From Mesostigma viride (lineage: Eukaryota; Streptophyta; Mesostigmatophyceae; Mesostigmatales; Mesostigmataceae), in assembly GCA_009746045.1 (NCBI GenBank), contig RPFO01000089.1, positions 915,364 through 979,363 of the forward strand: a DNA stretch of 64,000 bases, given 5' to 3'. How positions within the stretch are numbered: position 1 is the first letter of the stretch; each line of letters begins with the position of its first letter. This document shows, piece by piece, positions 1 to 10,324 of the stretch. The notes beneath the pieces were generated by a model. The model saw only the letters and a program-made list of their open reading frames with translations, searched no databases and was not told where the DNA came from. A program made the translations under genes and the position numbers.

Positions 1-1008
1 GGGCTGTCTCCCAGTATCTAAGAAGAAGGGCGTATATCCATGCGCAGCTTGGGGACAATTGTTGAGGGAGAACTCTACCAAACATAAATAATCCTCCCAA
101 TCACTACCCGAGCCATTAACATAGTGCCTAAGCGCTTCTTCTACTACTCTATTAAGACGCTCTACTAAATGAGAGGAGGAGGAGTGGTAGGCAGTACCGT
201 AGGTAACCTTGGTACCGATGGCAGCGAAAAACTGCTGCCAAAAATCTGAGGTAAATAATTTATCCTTATCACTAATAAACTGCCTACTCAATCCATGATA
301 TCTATATACATTATTGAGGTATAGGCGTGCGCAATCACGTGCGGTGAGTTCTAAAGGACACGGCACAAGATGGCACATACGAGTAAAACGATCTATGAAC
401 ACAAGGATTTGGGCATTGCCCCTATCATTCTTTCTAAAAGGTCCTACAAAATCCATCATGATAGAATCCCAAGGCATGATAGGGTCAGGCAAGGTCCTAG
501 GTTCTGCTATCTGTCCTACATTATTGGGTTTCATTTCCTGGCAAGATTGACAAGTTCTAACATACTCATCCACATCCTTATAAAGGGAAGGCCAGTAATA
601 AGAGCGGGCTACTAGGTCCCGTACCCGTTTACCACCCTGGTGAGCAGCTAAGTCATGCAACTCAAAGAGCAAGGAGGAGCGACAGATAGGAGGGACATAC
701 AGGCGCCATTGAGGGGGAGAATCTGCTATCTGCACATATAAAAACCCACCTACAAATTTACAAGGGTGCTTGCCTAATTGTTGGGGATGTGCAGCAATGG
801 CAGCTAATGCTTCCGGCTCAGTGGCCGTAAATCTACTAATAAGGCGTTCAAGATCAGAGGTAGGCATCGCTACAGAAGTATCCAGAACAGGTTTAAAGAG
901 ATCTCCTACCGCCTTGCCGAAGAGAAGGGGAGGTCCTAGGGGGACTACGTTTTCATAAGACTTTCCTGACCTAGTCGCTATATGGCTAAGCGGTATAGAA
1001 ATTTTATT
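1..1008 (-). CDS. Ty3/gypsy integrase, partial
   Basis: The minus-strand frame is open from the G-rich tract near 1008 to the window edge. It encodes an HHCC zinc-binding module (HDLAAHQGG near 650, then CQSCQ near 545). The DDE core follows: the first Asp in MMDFVGPF near 460, the second in ISDKDKLFTSDFW near 275, and the Glu in SSSHLVERLNRVVEE near 170. These are the standard Ty3 integrase landmarks and all catalytic residues are present. The frame is -1 relative to the upstream PR-RT-RH ORF and overlaps its end by about 30 bases, so integrase would need frameshifting or is separated by a mutation. The C-terminus is outside the window. Confidence 0.88.
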
Positions 1009-3623
1009 TTTCCCCTCCCCCCCACCGAGGCCACAGGAAGGGCCTCACACGGGAGAGAGAGTCCTACGTGAGAAAGGAGATCAGGCATGCGAACAGCTGT
1101 ATGAAAGAGGTAGGCATAGGAATCATCATCAGGTAGTTCACCATAAGGGGTTACACCCATAGTAGTAGGAACTAGAGTAATATTGAGAACATCAAGGTCC
1201 TCGAAGAAGGAATAGTCTGCACGACGAGAGAGTGCATCTGGTACTATGTTATCTACACCCTTGACATACTGAAGTTTAAAAGGGGAAAACTGTGCTAAAA
1301 ATTCCATCCAGCGCGCTTGCCGAGGGGTAAGGTTGGGTTGGGAGAGAAGATGGGTAAGGGGACGATGATCCGTTTGGATAACTAACCTATAAGGATCTAG
1401 CTCACAGGGTTCATTCAGGCAGACATCAAATTGAGCACCTTTAAGGAAGTGCTGCCACGCGTGGCAACAATACACCACCGCTAAGAGTTCCTGCTGGTGG
1501 ACGGGATAGTTACGCTCCGCAGGGAGCATTGTCCTAGAGATATATTCAATTGGCTGTAAGCCCTGACCCTGATCCTGGAGAAGGACACCACCTATAGCTA
1601 CTTTACTAGCATCTGTAGCCACAACAAAGGGTTTAGTAGTATCCGGTAGGATGAGTACAGGAGGGGAAAGGAGTAGGGATTTTAGGCACTGAAAAGCAGA
1701 CTGACACTCACTACTCCAAACAAAGGGGATATCCTTCTTTAATAAATGATTAATAGGGGCTGCTATAGTGGCGAAACGCGGGATAAAACGCCTATAGTAA
1801 GAAGCAATTCCTAGGAAACTACGTACACCTTTAACGTCGGTAGGAGTAGGCCATTCCTGAATTGACTTAGTTTTATCCGGGTCGGTAGCGACCCCGGCAT
1901 CTGACAGAACGTGCCCTAAAAATGGGACACTCCTACCCGAACGCACTTTAGCACGGCGCGCCCACAAAGAATTTTCAGCCATTATTTCTAATACTTTCTT
2001 TAAATCACGTAGGTGCGTTTCAAAATCAGGAGAGTAAATAAGAATATCATCTAAGTAAGCTTGAGCACAAGAACGGTCATGCTCAGATAAAGAAACAGAG
2101 GAGAAGGAGGGATCCTTTAGATCAGAGGACACCTGAGGAAGATGAGAATTTCCCATAACAGGTCTAAGCACTTCATTCATTAACATTTGAAAAGAGGCAG
2201 GCGAGTTACAGAGTCCCATAGCCGCTACTCTAAACTGGTAATGACCAAAAGGGGTAGCAAAGGCGGTTTTATGGCAATCCTCAGGAGCTATCCGCAACTG
2301 CCAAAAACCATCCGCACAATCCAGTACTGTGAAACAAGTGGAACCTTTAACCTTATTAAATATATCGTCAATACGAGGTAGAGGGTATTTAGATTTCACA
2401 GTAATATCATTCAACTTCCTATAATCAGTAACTAGGCGAAACTTGCCATTTGGCTTAGGAACTAACAGGACACCAGCTGAGTAGGGGGAGTTACTAGGCT
2501 CTATCAATCCTGCTTCTAATAATGACACTAAAATCTGTTTTAGTTCCTTTAACTCGGTAGGGCCCATTCTATACATCGGAGAGTGCGTAGGAACTGCACC
2601 GTCCTTGATAACTACACGGTGTAAAACAGAACGAGGAGGAGGATAAGAAGGAGTCTTTTCTTCAAATACTTTTGAGGAATCTATCACAGCCATGTATCTT
2701 ACTATTTCATTTTCAGTAAATCCTACTCCTATTGTATCCACTGTATTTACATCTATATCCACACTATTGTTAGTGATAGGTATCTGTTGTACTTCTAACT
2801 GAAGGAACATACATAATAGGTATCCATTTTGCTTTAATTCAGAACGTAATTCGTCATTTGACATTATTACTTCAGGTATAGGTCTTACAGGAGGATCAAC
2901 AGGTGTAGGAGGAGTAATATCTACCAAGGATAAATTTTCCAATCTATAATGACGTTCAGGTACCCAGTAAGAGCTATCTGGAAACCAAATGACCATGGTA
3001 TCATAATTAATAGTAATCTTATTATCCTGGTGCCAATCTAATCCTAGTAATACATCAGCGGTAGTGATAGGGCCTATAGTGGCCGTCAGGTTGACAGTAC
3101 GTCCTTGTATAACCATGGGAAGGGACACCGTACCCGGGGAATGACTGGTGCGACCATCAGCATAATGAACAGTAACGGGTTTGGTGTGAGGGGTAGGGAC
3201 TAGTCCTAAACGTCTAACTAGGGCCTCGCTCACAAAGGAGCTAGCCGCACCGCTATCTACCAACACAGAGACATTCAAGAGTTCATCAGCATGCAAGAAG
3301 GGGTCTACAACAGTGTGAGGGACGGTTAAACCACCATTCAAGAACATAAGAGGACGCACACGTAGTGGTAGGGATGATTCAGCTCCTACAGAGGTTATAA
3401 AAACAGGCAAGCAAAAATTAATATCTGGGGTACTATCTAAGGACCTGTCCAGGTTACCCCCGGCTGACAGGCCTACTGTTCCCCCTCCCCCCCAAATCCA
3501 TAGGAACGAACCCCGAAGAAGACCCTGGCGGAAAAGCCACTGCTGGAGGGTCACGAGGGATTGAAGAGGGTGCGGGAGCCTGATTATCATAGGGGAACCC
3601 TGGGGATCCTGTCTGCACAGCAT
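978..3623 (-). CDS. Ty3/gypsy Pol: protease, reverse transcriptase, RNase H
   Basis: The 881-codon frame starts inside the Gag ORF. A retropepsin is seen at residues about 118-200 (LVDSGAASSF, then VLLGLDW). The reverse transcriptase spans about 350-600, with the catalytic Asp in FTVLDCADGFWQLRI (near 435) and the YLDD box at 523-526. RNase H follows (FVVATDASK, DHRPLTHLL, VPDALSRR). Between RT motifs B and C there is an extra stretch of about 30 residues rich in Ser and Asp that is not usual in Ty3 RT. The ORF stops just after a G7-A-G4 tract and integrase continues in the -1 frame. All expected catalytic residues are intact. Confidence 0.93.
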   Translation of the reverse strand: MLCRQDPQGSPMIIRLPHPLQSLVTLQQWLFRQGLLRGSFLWIWGGGGTVGLSAGGNLDRSLDSTPDINFCLPVFITSVGAESSLPLRVRPLMFLNGGLTVPHTVVDPFLHADELLNVSVLVDSGAASSFVSEALVRRLGLVPTPHTKPVTVHYADGRTSHSPGTVSLPMVIQGRTVNLTATIGPITTADVLLGLDWHQDNKITINYDTMVIWFPDSSYWVPERHYRLENLSLVDITPPTPVDPPVRPIPEVIMSNDELRSELKQNGYLLCMFLQLEVQQIPITNNSVDIDVNTVDTIGVGFTENEIVRYMAVIDSSKVFEEKTPSYPPPRSVLHRVVIKDGAVPTHSPMYRMGPTELKELKQILVSLLEAGLIEPSNSPYSAGVLLVPKPNGKFRLVTDYRKLNDITVKSKYPLPRIDDIFNKVKGSTCFTVLDCADGFWQLRIAPEDCHKTAFATPFGHYQFRVAAMGLCNSPASFQMLMNEVLRPVMGNSHLPQVSSDLKDPSFSSVSLSEHDRSCAQAYLDDILIYSPDFETHLRDLKKVLEIMAENSLWARRAKVRSGRSVPFLGHVLSDAGVATDPDKTKSIQEWPTPTDVKGVRSFLGIASYYRRFIPRFATIAAPINHLLKKDIPFVWSSECQSAFQCLKSLLLSPPVLILPDTTKPFVVATDASKVAIGGVLLQDQGQGLQPIEYISRTMLPAERNYPVHQQELLAVVYCCHAWQHFLKGAQFDVCLNEPCELDPYRLVIQTDHRPLTHLLSQPNLTPRQARWMEFLAQFSPFKLQYVKGVDNIVPDALSRRADYSFFEDLDVLNITLVPTTMGVTPYGELPDDDSYAYLFHTAVRMPDLLSHVGLSLPCEALPVASVGGRGKIKFLYRLAI

Positions 3624-5199
3624 TCAGCCTACTAGGGGTAGCTGAAGGAATGCGTCCTGAAGTGGGACGAATAGGAGCACGCTGAGGGGTACGAGGAGGG
3701 CGAGCGTCGGGATGAGGGGGAGCACCCGAAAGGAACTTGGGGCATTCACGTTTAAGGTGACCTACTTCCTTACAATGATAGCAGGTAATATGAGAGACAT
3801 CCAGAGCTGAAAGGTCAGTCACACAGATATCTAATTCTTCTACATAGGAGTTTTCCTCCTCAGGGGTAAGGCTTATATTATTAATACGGGAACGGGTAGG
3901 AAGAGAAGGTGTGGAGAAGAAATCTGCTACTCGTAAAAGATGCTGACGCACATGCTTGAGGGGCAGGTCAGTAAAACGGTAGGCAGAGAACTGGCGCTTG
4001 ACTTCACGCAATAAGGGTCTACTGAGGCCCTGAAGGAAGCGAGCACGTACTTCTGCACCCGACAAATCCCTAATTCGTACCATCTGAGCATCAAACTCTT
4101 TCATATATTCTTTGAAGGACTTGGTACCCTGCTGCAAGGTGCCAAAGGATAATCTATCCTGCCAATCTGCATCGGGAGGGACTAAATGGTTCTCTAAACG
4201 CTTGAACAATTCTGCTACAGAGTTTGGGTAGGCATGAGAGGCAAGAGACTCACACTGGATGAGGTTAGCAAGTTCAGGAGTAATGCAGGTAGTAAGATAA
4301 TGAGGAACTAGTACAGCATCAGAGAGGCGCCACCTATTGTGGTTCTGCCAGGACTCTGTGTTCTGGGTGAGCAACATAATGAAGGTGAAAAACTGTTGAG
4401 GGGTAGACTTGACATCCAGCTTAGGAAGGTTGGCAAAGAGGGGAAGAGCAGGAGGCTTAGGGGGATTAGAAGAATCAGTTTTTCCCATAGGGCCACTATC
4501 TTCCACTGCTACATAAGCGGGATAGAAGGAAGGGATAGGAAAAGTCTTGGGTAGGGGTCTAGAGGGAGCCACCGTTTCCGGATGGTGCCCATAGGAGAAG
4601 GGGACAGTATATTGCTCACGAAGAGAGGAATAGGCAAAATGATCATAATTCCTATCATCTAGGGGCATGGTACTGAAATCATTATTAACTTCTAAATCAG
4701 CCACACGGGTAGGAACCTGGGCAGCCTCATAGGCCGTCTCAGGGTAGGACCAGGAAGCAGGTGGGAAAAAGGGGACTGCACTAGGGCGCCCAGAAGGGCC
4801 GACAGGGGCCGAGGTACGACCCGTGTTAATAGCAGGCATTGAAGGCACAGGGTGGGAAGGAGGCCTAGGAGCATTGTTAGTGTGTGAGGACCTGCTGGAG
4901 GGGTGAGCCAAGGTTGCAGAAGGGGCAGGGGCCTGGTTCACAACGAAAGAAGGTTCCTCACTAAATCTGACTTGGGAAATACGTTGTTCATAGGTAGGTG
5001 GGGTAATTGAGGGACGACGGCGACCACCAGCAACAGGAGAAGGCGGTGAGGTACGCAGAATACCTTGAGGAGTGAGATGGTGTACCGTTTCCAAGGAGTC
5101 CCGTCGGTTACCACGAGTATTGTTATTGTTAATGTTATTAGTAGTAGTATTATTATTATTGGTAGGTATAGGCGACATATCTCCACCCACTGGATCCAT
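3454..5199 (-). CDS. Ty3/gypsy Gag polyprotein
   Basis: The 581-codon ORF has an Asn/Thr-rich N-terminus and a long proline- and serine-rich segment. A retrotransposon-gag capsid region follows around residues 270-420 (DRLSFGTLQQGTKSFKEYM, then ARFLQGL). It ends with one CCHC zinc knuckle, CYHCKEVGHLKREC. The last 170 bases overlap the Pol ORF, which is in the +1 frame. The overlap contains a G7-A-G5 run, a likely slippage or frameshift site. The first ATG lies 93 bases downstream of the viroplasmin-like ORF stop and in the same frame. Confidence 0.9.
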   Translation of the reverse strand: MDPVGGDMSPIPTNNNNTTTNNINNNNTRGNRRDSLETVHHLTPQGILRTSPPSPVAGGRRRPSITPPTYEQRISQVRFSEEPSFVVNQAPAPSATLAHPSSRSSHTNNAPRPPSHPVPSMPAINTGRTSAPVGPSGRPSAVPFFPPASWSYPETAYEAAQVPTRVADLEVNNDFSTMPLDDRNYDHFAYSSLREQYTVPFSYGHHPETVAPSRPLPKTFPIPSFYPAYVAVEDSGPMGKTDSSNPPKPPALPLFANLPKLDVKSTPQQFFTFIMLLTQNTESWQNHNRWRLSDAVLVPHYLTTCITPELANLIQCESLASHAYPNSVAELFKRLENHLVPPDADWQDRLSFGTLQQGTKSFKEYMKEFDAQMVRIRDLSGAEVRARFLQGLSRPLLREVKRQFSAYRFTDLPLKHVRQHLLRVADFFSTPSLPTRSRINNISLTPEEENSYVEELDICVTDLSALDVSHITCYHCKEVGHLKRECPKFLSGAPPHPDARPPRTPQRAPIRPTSGRIPSATPSRLNAVQTGSPGFPYDNQAPAPSSIPRDPPAVAFPPGSSSGFVPMDLGGRGNSRPVSRG

Positions 5200-5292
5200 C
5201 TTTAATTACGTAAAGGAATAGGAATCAAAAGAAGAAAGCAACAAAAGAAAAAGGAAAAACCTTGAAGGTCTGCAGCAGGAACAAAATTAAAA

Positions 5293-5685
5293 TCAATCCT
5301 TTTTAACAACAGTAATGGATAGGGAACCAAACTCCAAAGTGAGAGGAGTATCTGAAGCAGATGCAGATGCAGCCCGTTTAGGGGGAGAAGAAGGAGGGGT
5401 AGCAAAGACTAGAGCTTCTACTGGAGGGCGACCATGAGGAGTAGGGCGTACATGCAGGCCTAAATCTGTTTGGCTATGATCTATAAGGAACTGCTGAGCT
5501 TCTTCAAAGGACATAAATTTCTTATACCTAATTACGTTATATTCACGATTCTGAACGATCTTCCTAGCGTCGGACCAAGAAAGGAAAATGGAGGACCATT
5601 GAGGCGTAATCACTACGTAATATTTAGCTAGACTATTATCGCTAGAAGAATGGGAAGGAGCAGTAAAAGATCGCCGTTGGCTCAT
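5293..5685 (-). CDS. viroplasmin / RNase H1 N-terminal-like domain protein
   Basis: This 130-codon ORF is the first ORF of the Ty3 element, upstream of gag. Residues 21-68 read KYYVVITPQW, then LSWSDARKIV, then YKKFMSFEEAQQFL. That matches the pattern of the caulimovirus viroplasmin / RNase H1 N-terminal domain: a YYVV strand, a central SW..A helix, a KxF..FEEA helix start and a final FL. In RNase H1 this small domain binds RNA:DNA hybrids. The C-terminal half is Ser/Pro-rich and probably disordered. It ends with TGA, has another in-frame stop two codons later, and gag starts 93 bases downstream. The domain call rests on pattern only. Confidence 0.65.
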   Translation of the reverse strand: MSQRRSFTAPSHSSSDNSLAKYYVVITPQWSSIFLSWSDARKIVQNREYNVIRYKKFMSFEEAQQFLIDHSQTDLGLHVRPTPHGRPPVEALVFATPPSSPPKRAASASASDTPLTLEFGSLSITVVKKD

Positions 5686-5789
5686 GGTAACGCACCTGGT
5701 AGATCTTGAGCAGTCAAATGAGGAGAACGAGGAGAAGGCGACTTATCTCGGGTGTCTGAAACCGAACCAGATTGACGACGCACGTAGGG

Positions 5790-6065
5790 ACGATGTTTCC
5801 AGCGCCAGGTGGTCGTAAGTATCCGGTTTCAAGAATTCTGCGTCCGGCGAAGGGTCGTCTAAATACGAAGCAGGCACGATGCAGAAAAAGGGTAATCTAC
5901 GAGACGCTAGCCGTCTCTCTATCGTCGAACCAAAACCAGCAACTGTCTACGGCAGTAAACCATCTTTCTAAGGAAACAAGACGAGGAGCAGGAGCTATAT
6001 ACGAAAGGATTTTCCGCTTCGAGCAGGTCTAACGTCTAGGCAGGGCGTGTCCTGAATCAGGCAGC
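5790..6065 (-). promoter_or_regulatory. probable 5' LTR/leader and promoter of the Ty3 element
   Basis: This AT-balanced stretch lies between the viroplasmin-like ORF and the neighbouring solo LTR. On the minus strand it has a TATA-like TATATAG at about 5996-6002. A TGGCGCTGGAAAC sequence near 5795-5808 could be a tRNA primer-binding site just after an LTR end. Without the second LTR the boundaries cannot be set. Confidence 0.35.
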
Positions 6066-6212
6066 ACTATCCTCCTAGCTTGACGGCGACCCGCCCATTA
6101 CCTGTCAAGTACGTGTCGTCTTCTTTTTCCCAGCCGCGGAAGGGTTGATTCAATGACGTATGTTGCAAAGGATCGTCGTCTCGCTCTCTATCTAAACTAC
6201 CTCCGAGTCCAT

Positions 6213-6783
6213 TGTTACGCCGCAAGCCTCGGCCGCCACCTCTACCTCTACCTGTCCTGATACTACCTAAACTAGTGAGGCTGCTTCTATTTACACCCCT
6301 AGCGAAAGACGACCGAGACGAACCAGATCTCAATGCATTTACATATGTACTACTGTAATACGCCATAGGCCATTTAATCAAACCCGTTTACTCCAGGAAA
6401 AGAGGAAGGAAACACAACTAAACTGCCGTGACCCAAGCTAATATGTGCTAATTCATTTAACACACGCCGAGTGACCACACAAGGAGTGGAACGTGCATAA
6501 ATGGTCACCAACGGTCCAACAGGCTCGGGCCGACCTGGCCCTCGCCTGCAGAAACACAGAAACACAAGCAGGTGCACCGATGCACGCCTGTCCACTACAT
6601 TCTACAAAAGGATAAGGACCACTAATATAGTACGCGGCGCGGCGCCCAAAGGCACCCACTATACCACAGTACTGTTACGGGGACAATCATGTCCAAACTA
6701 GAACTGCACGTAACCTAGGAACAACCGAGGCCAAGGACCTAATTTACGTCCGTAACTACAACGAATTGTTACGCGACGTAACA
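6213..6783 (-). repeat. solo LTR-like element, TGTTACG...CGTAACA ends
   Basis: On the minus strand the 571-bp segment starts TGTTACGTCGCGTAACA, itself a near-palindrome, and ends GCGGCGTAACA. The flanks are TCCAT and TCCAC, a 4-of-5 target duplication. Most of its length resembles the segment starting at 56298 on the plus strand, including a short frame beginning MAYYS.TYVNAL and a stretch around GCGAGGGCCAGGTCGGCCCG. No internal element follows, so it looks like a solo LTR. Confidence 0.6.
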
Positions 6784-7557
6784 TCCACCTGGCAATAGAG
6801 CCCTTATCCTTAATGTATTCCTCACATGCCCTGTAGGGACGTAATGCATTATAGGCTAGCAGAAGCTTGCAAGACGGAAAGAAAGGGGAATCCCAGGCTA
6901 CCTCTAAATGCAGTGACAAACGAGGAAGGGCACGGAGTCTAGCACAGCACACGCCCCAGCCTTCCGCGGCAAAGGGCTACTATACAATAAGCACACGGAG
7001 GTAGACACCGTCAACACAGTCGGCAACAGCCAGACGGTATCCACCCCCACGACAGGTCAAACAATGAATGGTCGTCATCCGCAACTTCCATTCGCACCAA
7101 CGACATTCACAACCTATAGAGGCACAACGTATAACAAGAACCCCCTACGCGTGCGGACCCGGAGAGAAGGCAAGCGTCTAGAAGGATAAATCTAAACTAG
7201 GGGACGTACCATCGTCAATATCGTTGATGACCCCTGAGCTGGCCGCCACCTGATGTCGTTGAAGGCAGAGCCCTGGCCGCCACCAAGTGTCGTTGAAAAC
7301 AGGGGTAATGGCAGCTATTGTCGATAGCACCTCACCACAGGGCTAAGGCTAGCCCCGCCGAGTATCCCGGACTGGCCGCCGCTTGCTGCCTAGGTTGTCG
7401 TTGAATCCCTTTGCGGGCTGGCCGCCGACCTGTCAGCAATCGTTGAATTCCGGAACCTCTATCTACGCCAAGCACCGCCTTGGTTTCCTAATTGGCTTCC
7501 CTAACCCTCTCCGCGAGAGTTAGCTGACCTCTCCAGCACATTTCCTCCGATAACCAG
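6784..7557. other. no gene recognised; degenerate tandem motif
   Basis: No coding signature is seen. From about 7235 to 7455 a motif pairing CTGGCCGCC with TCGTTGAA recurs four times at irregular spacing, suggesting decayed regulatory repeats of a retroelement. Confidence 0.4.
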
Positions 7558-8229
7558 TGTTACGTCCCAGCCCAGACACCCCTAGCCTGAGCTACGTAGC
7601 GAAAGATCTACCATGCCGGAATTAGGAAGATTCAAGGTGGCCTAATGCACATTGCGCTTCACGACTGGGGTCGTGAGATATCTGGCACCGCGACTTGATG
7701 CCAAGCTACTTAATACACACTTATAATGGCTAGCAATACCAATTACAAATGGATAGTTGCCCCAGGTTTAATGTGTAGGCGTATTCGCACTTATCATTCA
7801 TCAAACCAAGAGAACGAGACTCTCGTCCTCGGACCAATTTCACCTAGGTCTGCCACTACGCTGGCAAGGGGCGCCGACATGGCGCCGACCTTCCAAAGCA
7901 TGCAGTCCACACAAGATCCTCGGGTCGACATCGACCCTCGCCTACAGAATCCACGCATGAGTACAATATCTCAACTAGCTATAAAGTACGCAGCGCGGCG
8001 CGACTGCACCGGCCCCTACTTAGAAGATACACGCATACAACAACCTAGGCCCAAAATAACTGGTCCGAATCACCCAAACTGTCATAGTTCCATACAAAAG
8101 TCCTGACCAAGGGACAATTCCCAAATTAAGTCCCGAAATGAGTCCCAAAGTCCTACGGACCATGACAACAAGTCAAACTACATAATTTATTCCATTGTTA
8201 CGTCCGTCCAAAAGGGCCGGGACGTAACA
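7558..8229 (-). repeat. second solo LTR-like element, TGTTACGTCC...GGACGTAACA
   Basis: The ends form a perfect 10-bp inverted repeat. The flanks are ACCAG and ACCAA, a 4-of-5 target duplication. The right end carries a second inverted copy (8196-8229), so the terminus alone can form a hairpin. An internal stretch around 7990-8010 (AAGTACGCAGCGCGGCGCG) resembles 6630-6650 of the neighbouring solo LTR, so both belong to one LTR superfamily in the same orientation. Confidence 0.55.
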
Positions 8230-8302
8230 ACCAAGATCCGCAGTGAATTCCACCCACAAGTCGCGGCATTCAAAAACAGTGCCACACCGCGCTAGAAGCC
8301 AG

Positions 8303-8428
8303 TTCACGCCTTAAGTTGGGTTTTCGCTAGTACAGCCAGCAGCCTTAAGTTGGGTTCGCCATGCAGCCAACTGCGACCCAACTTAAGGCGTGAACCCAAC
8401 TTAAGCCAACCCAACTTGAGGCGTGAAT
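8303..8428. repeat. foldback cluster of CTTAAGTTGGGTT motifs
   Basis: Two copies of CCTTAAGTTGGGTT in one orientation are followed by three copies of AACCCAACTTRAG in the other. The outer pair extends to GTTCACGCCTTAAGTTGGGT and its complement. The 126-bp block can fold into alternative hairpins and looks like a small MITE or a foldback remnant. Confidence 0.65.
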
Positions 8429-8429
8429 G

Positions 8430-10170
8430 ACTGGAGGTACTGCTACGGGCCTACGGCACTGTCATGGCAGTAGGCAGTATAATTTTCTCTATCTAATATC
8501 CTGCACGTCCTGGAGCAGAGGCTTAAGCTTAGCTGGGAAATCAAATTTTGAAATACGCACCATAGCGACTGCGCGGACATATAAACCGTCTGGCAGCCTC
8601 ACAGCGAAAAAAAAGCGCTGCAAAACAAAGGGGCAGGAGTAATAGGGCGAAATCTACGAATAGGCAATCATAAATGCACAATCTCAGCAAATGGTTGGTT
8701 TGAGTTTGTCCGGCACGCGATATAAACAGAGGAATTGTGCATTGTAAACGATTGCCAGTTGAGGTGACAGCCTGGAACCGACATCATCTGCCTGCTTCTG
8801 GGACATTCAGGTTATCCACAGTCAGTTATGCGCAGGTCCCCCGTTGTAGCTCTATGCGGCCCTTCTAGCGTTAAAATTGGGGAAGCAATGGAGGTGGCGC
8901 TGAGAATTTCGATGTCGATGTTTTCGCAGTCTCTTGGAGCCCGGCATGCCTCTCCTCTGCAGTCGACGGGTTGGTGTCCTCGGCAAAAACGTTCGCTTTT
9001 CCTGACGGGCAGAGTCTTGAACGGTCATGCTCACCACCGACACAAGCGTACCCCATGCGGTTACGGATTAAACAGGTAGATTGTCTAGCCAACGGCAACA
9101 TGTCGAGAACCTTTTTCCCCCCTTATTGGCAGATTATCTTGCTGGGAATAGGCATGGGATTGCATGCCAGAATCAAATACCCAGCGTTCCTTTTTCGTTG
9201 ATCTACCCGTGTGTGCTTTTCCTGGCTTTTTTTTTTGCCCGCCCCCGAAAAATTATGGTTTCTGCAGGAGTCATCTTGAAATCCAGAATGCAGACATTCC
9301 CAGCAGAACTGGTATGCTTCCACTGTCCTCGTTCTTGTTTTGTAAGAAGAGAAGGATTGCCGATAAGCATGTGAAACCTCTCTTTTCCATCAGCATAGAT
9401 GACCTGCAGTCATGTGGAATTACGGCCCATTATCTTTGGTGGGCCTCAATCTACCATTAGTTCTTACCCTGTCAAGGCATGTAAAATGTCTCCCTTGTCA
9501 TATGGACCCAAAGCCTCTTAGCTCAGTCCAAGAGTAAACGAGTGTGGTAAGGAAGTTTTACCCATGGTGAAGGGAAGAGGACTTGCCACAGCTGGTGATG
9601 GTTGCTCAAGAAGGACCAGCTGGTTGGCAAATTGGATGTCTCTACTGAGTAAAGCTGATTGGGAACCCTGACCCCCTGTGCATGGTTCCCGCCACTCGTT
9701 GACTGAGAAAACGAAGGCACTTCTTGGAAGGATTAAGTGTCCATGTTCTTTCTTTTGTTTTTCAGGCCTAATGGGATCCTGGCATTTTCACGGTGTGGGG
9801 GGATTATGGCACACATCCGATGCATTGGAATAAACGGATTATCAGGTAGGGTTGCTGAACTGTTATCTCTCTTACTTCCGGTGGTTGCCTCATGGAGAAT
9901 GCCGATCCCTCATCCCATGCGTTGCTTCAAACCACCATGAGATACAGTACGCATTACCCCAGCATTACATGCAGATGCCTTGCTCATGCCTCCTTATTTT
10001 TTCTACTCGGAATCGAGCAAAGTCTTTTGGAAATTAGATCGCATTTTCAGGAAGCACGGAGATATATTTCCAGCACCACAACTAGAGCTTAATCAATCGT
10101 TGTTTTTCGTGTCCTTTCCATGTAATATGTTTCCTGACATTGCTCTGACGTCTGGCACTGACGCTGACGT
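8430..10170. other. no recognisable gene
   Basis: Short open frames on both strands show no domain, no consistent codon pattern and no splice-supported continuation. It may be intergenic or the 5' region of the YqaJ gene that follows. Confidence 0.4.
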
Positions 10171-10173
10171 CTG

Positions 10174-10324
10174 CCCTCCCTCCCTCCCTCCCTCCCTCCC
10201 TCCCTCCCTCCCTCCCTCCCTCCCTCCCTCCCTCCCTCCCTCCCTCCCTCCCTCCCTCCCTCCCTCCCTCCCTCCCTCCCTCCCTCCCTCCCTCCCTCCC
10301 TCCCTCCCTCCCTCCCTCCCTCCC
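10174..10324. repeat. (CCCT)n tetranucleotide array, about 37 copies
   Basis: This is a nearly perfect CCCT array, polypyrimidine on the plus strand. It is stop-free, so it creates a Pro-Ser-Leu-rich frame that should not be taken as protein evidence. Confidence 0.97.

Larger units (their letters stand above)
1..6065 (-). mobile_element. Ty3/gypsy LTR retrotransposon, cut by the left window edge
   Basis: Read from right to left, the element holds a promoter/leader region, a viroplasmin-like ORF, Gag with one CCHC knuckle, then protease, reverse transcriptase, RNase H and integrase. This PR-RT-RH-INT order defines Ty3/gypsy. The 3' LTR lies beyond position 1, so the 5' LTR limits cannot be fixed by comparison. 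Gag to Pol and RNase H to integrase both change frame at a G-rich tract. Confidence is high for class and orientation and low for the right boundary. Confidence 0.9.

Noticed and set aside
6067-6381. Small minus-strand ORF starting MIKWPMAYYSSTYVNAL as a gene
   Set aside because: It starts inside the solo LTR and runs out of it; the related 56755 copy diverges after a few codons.
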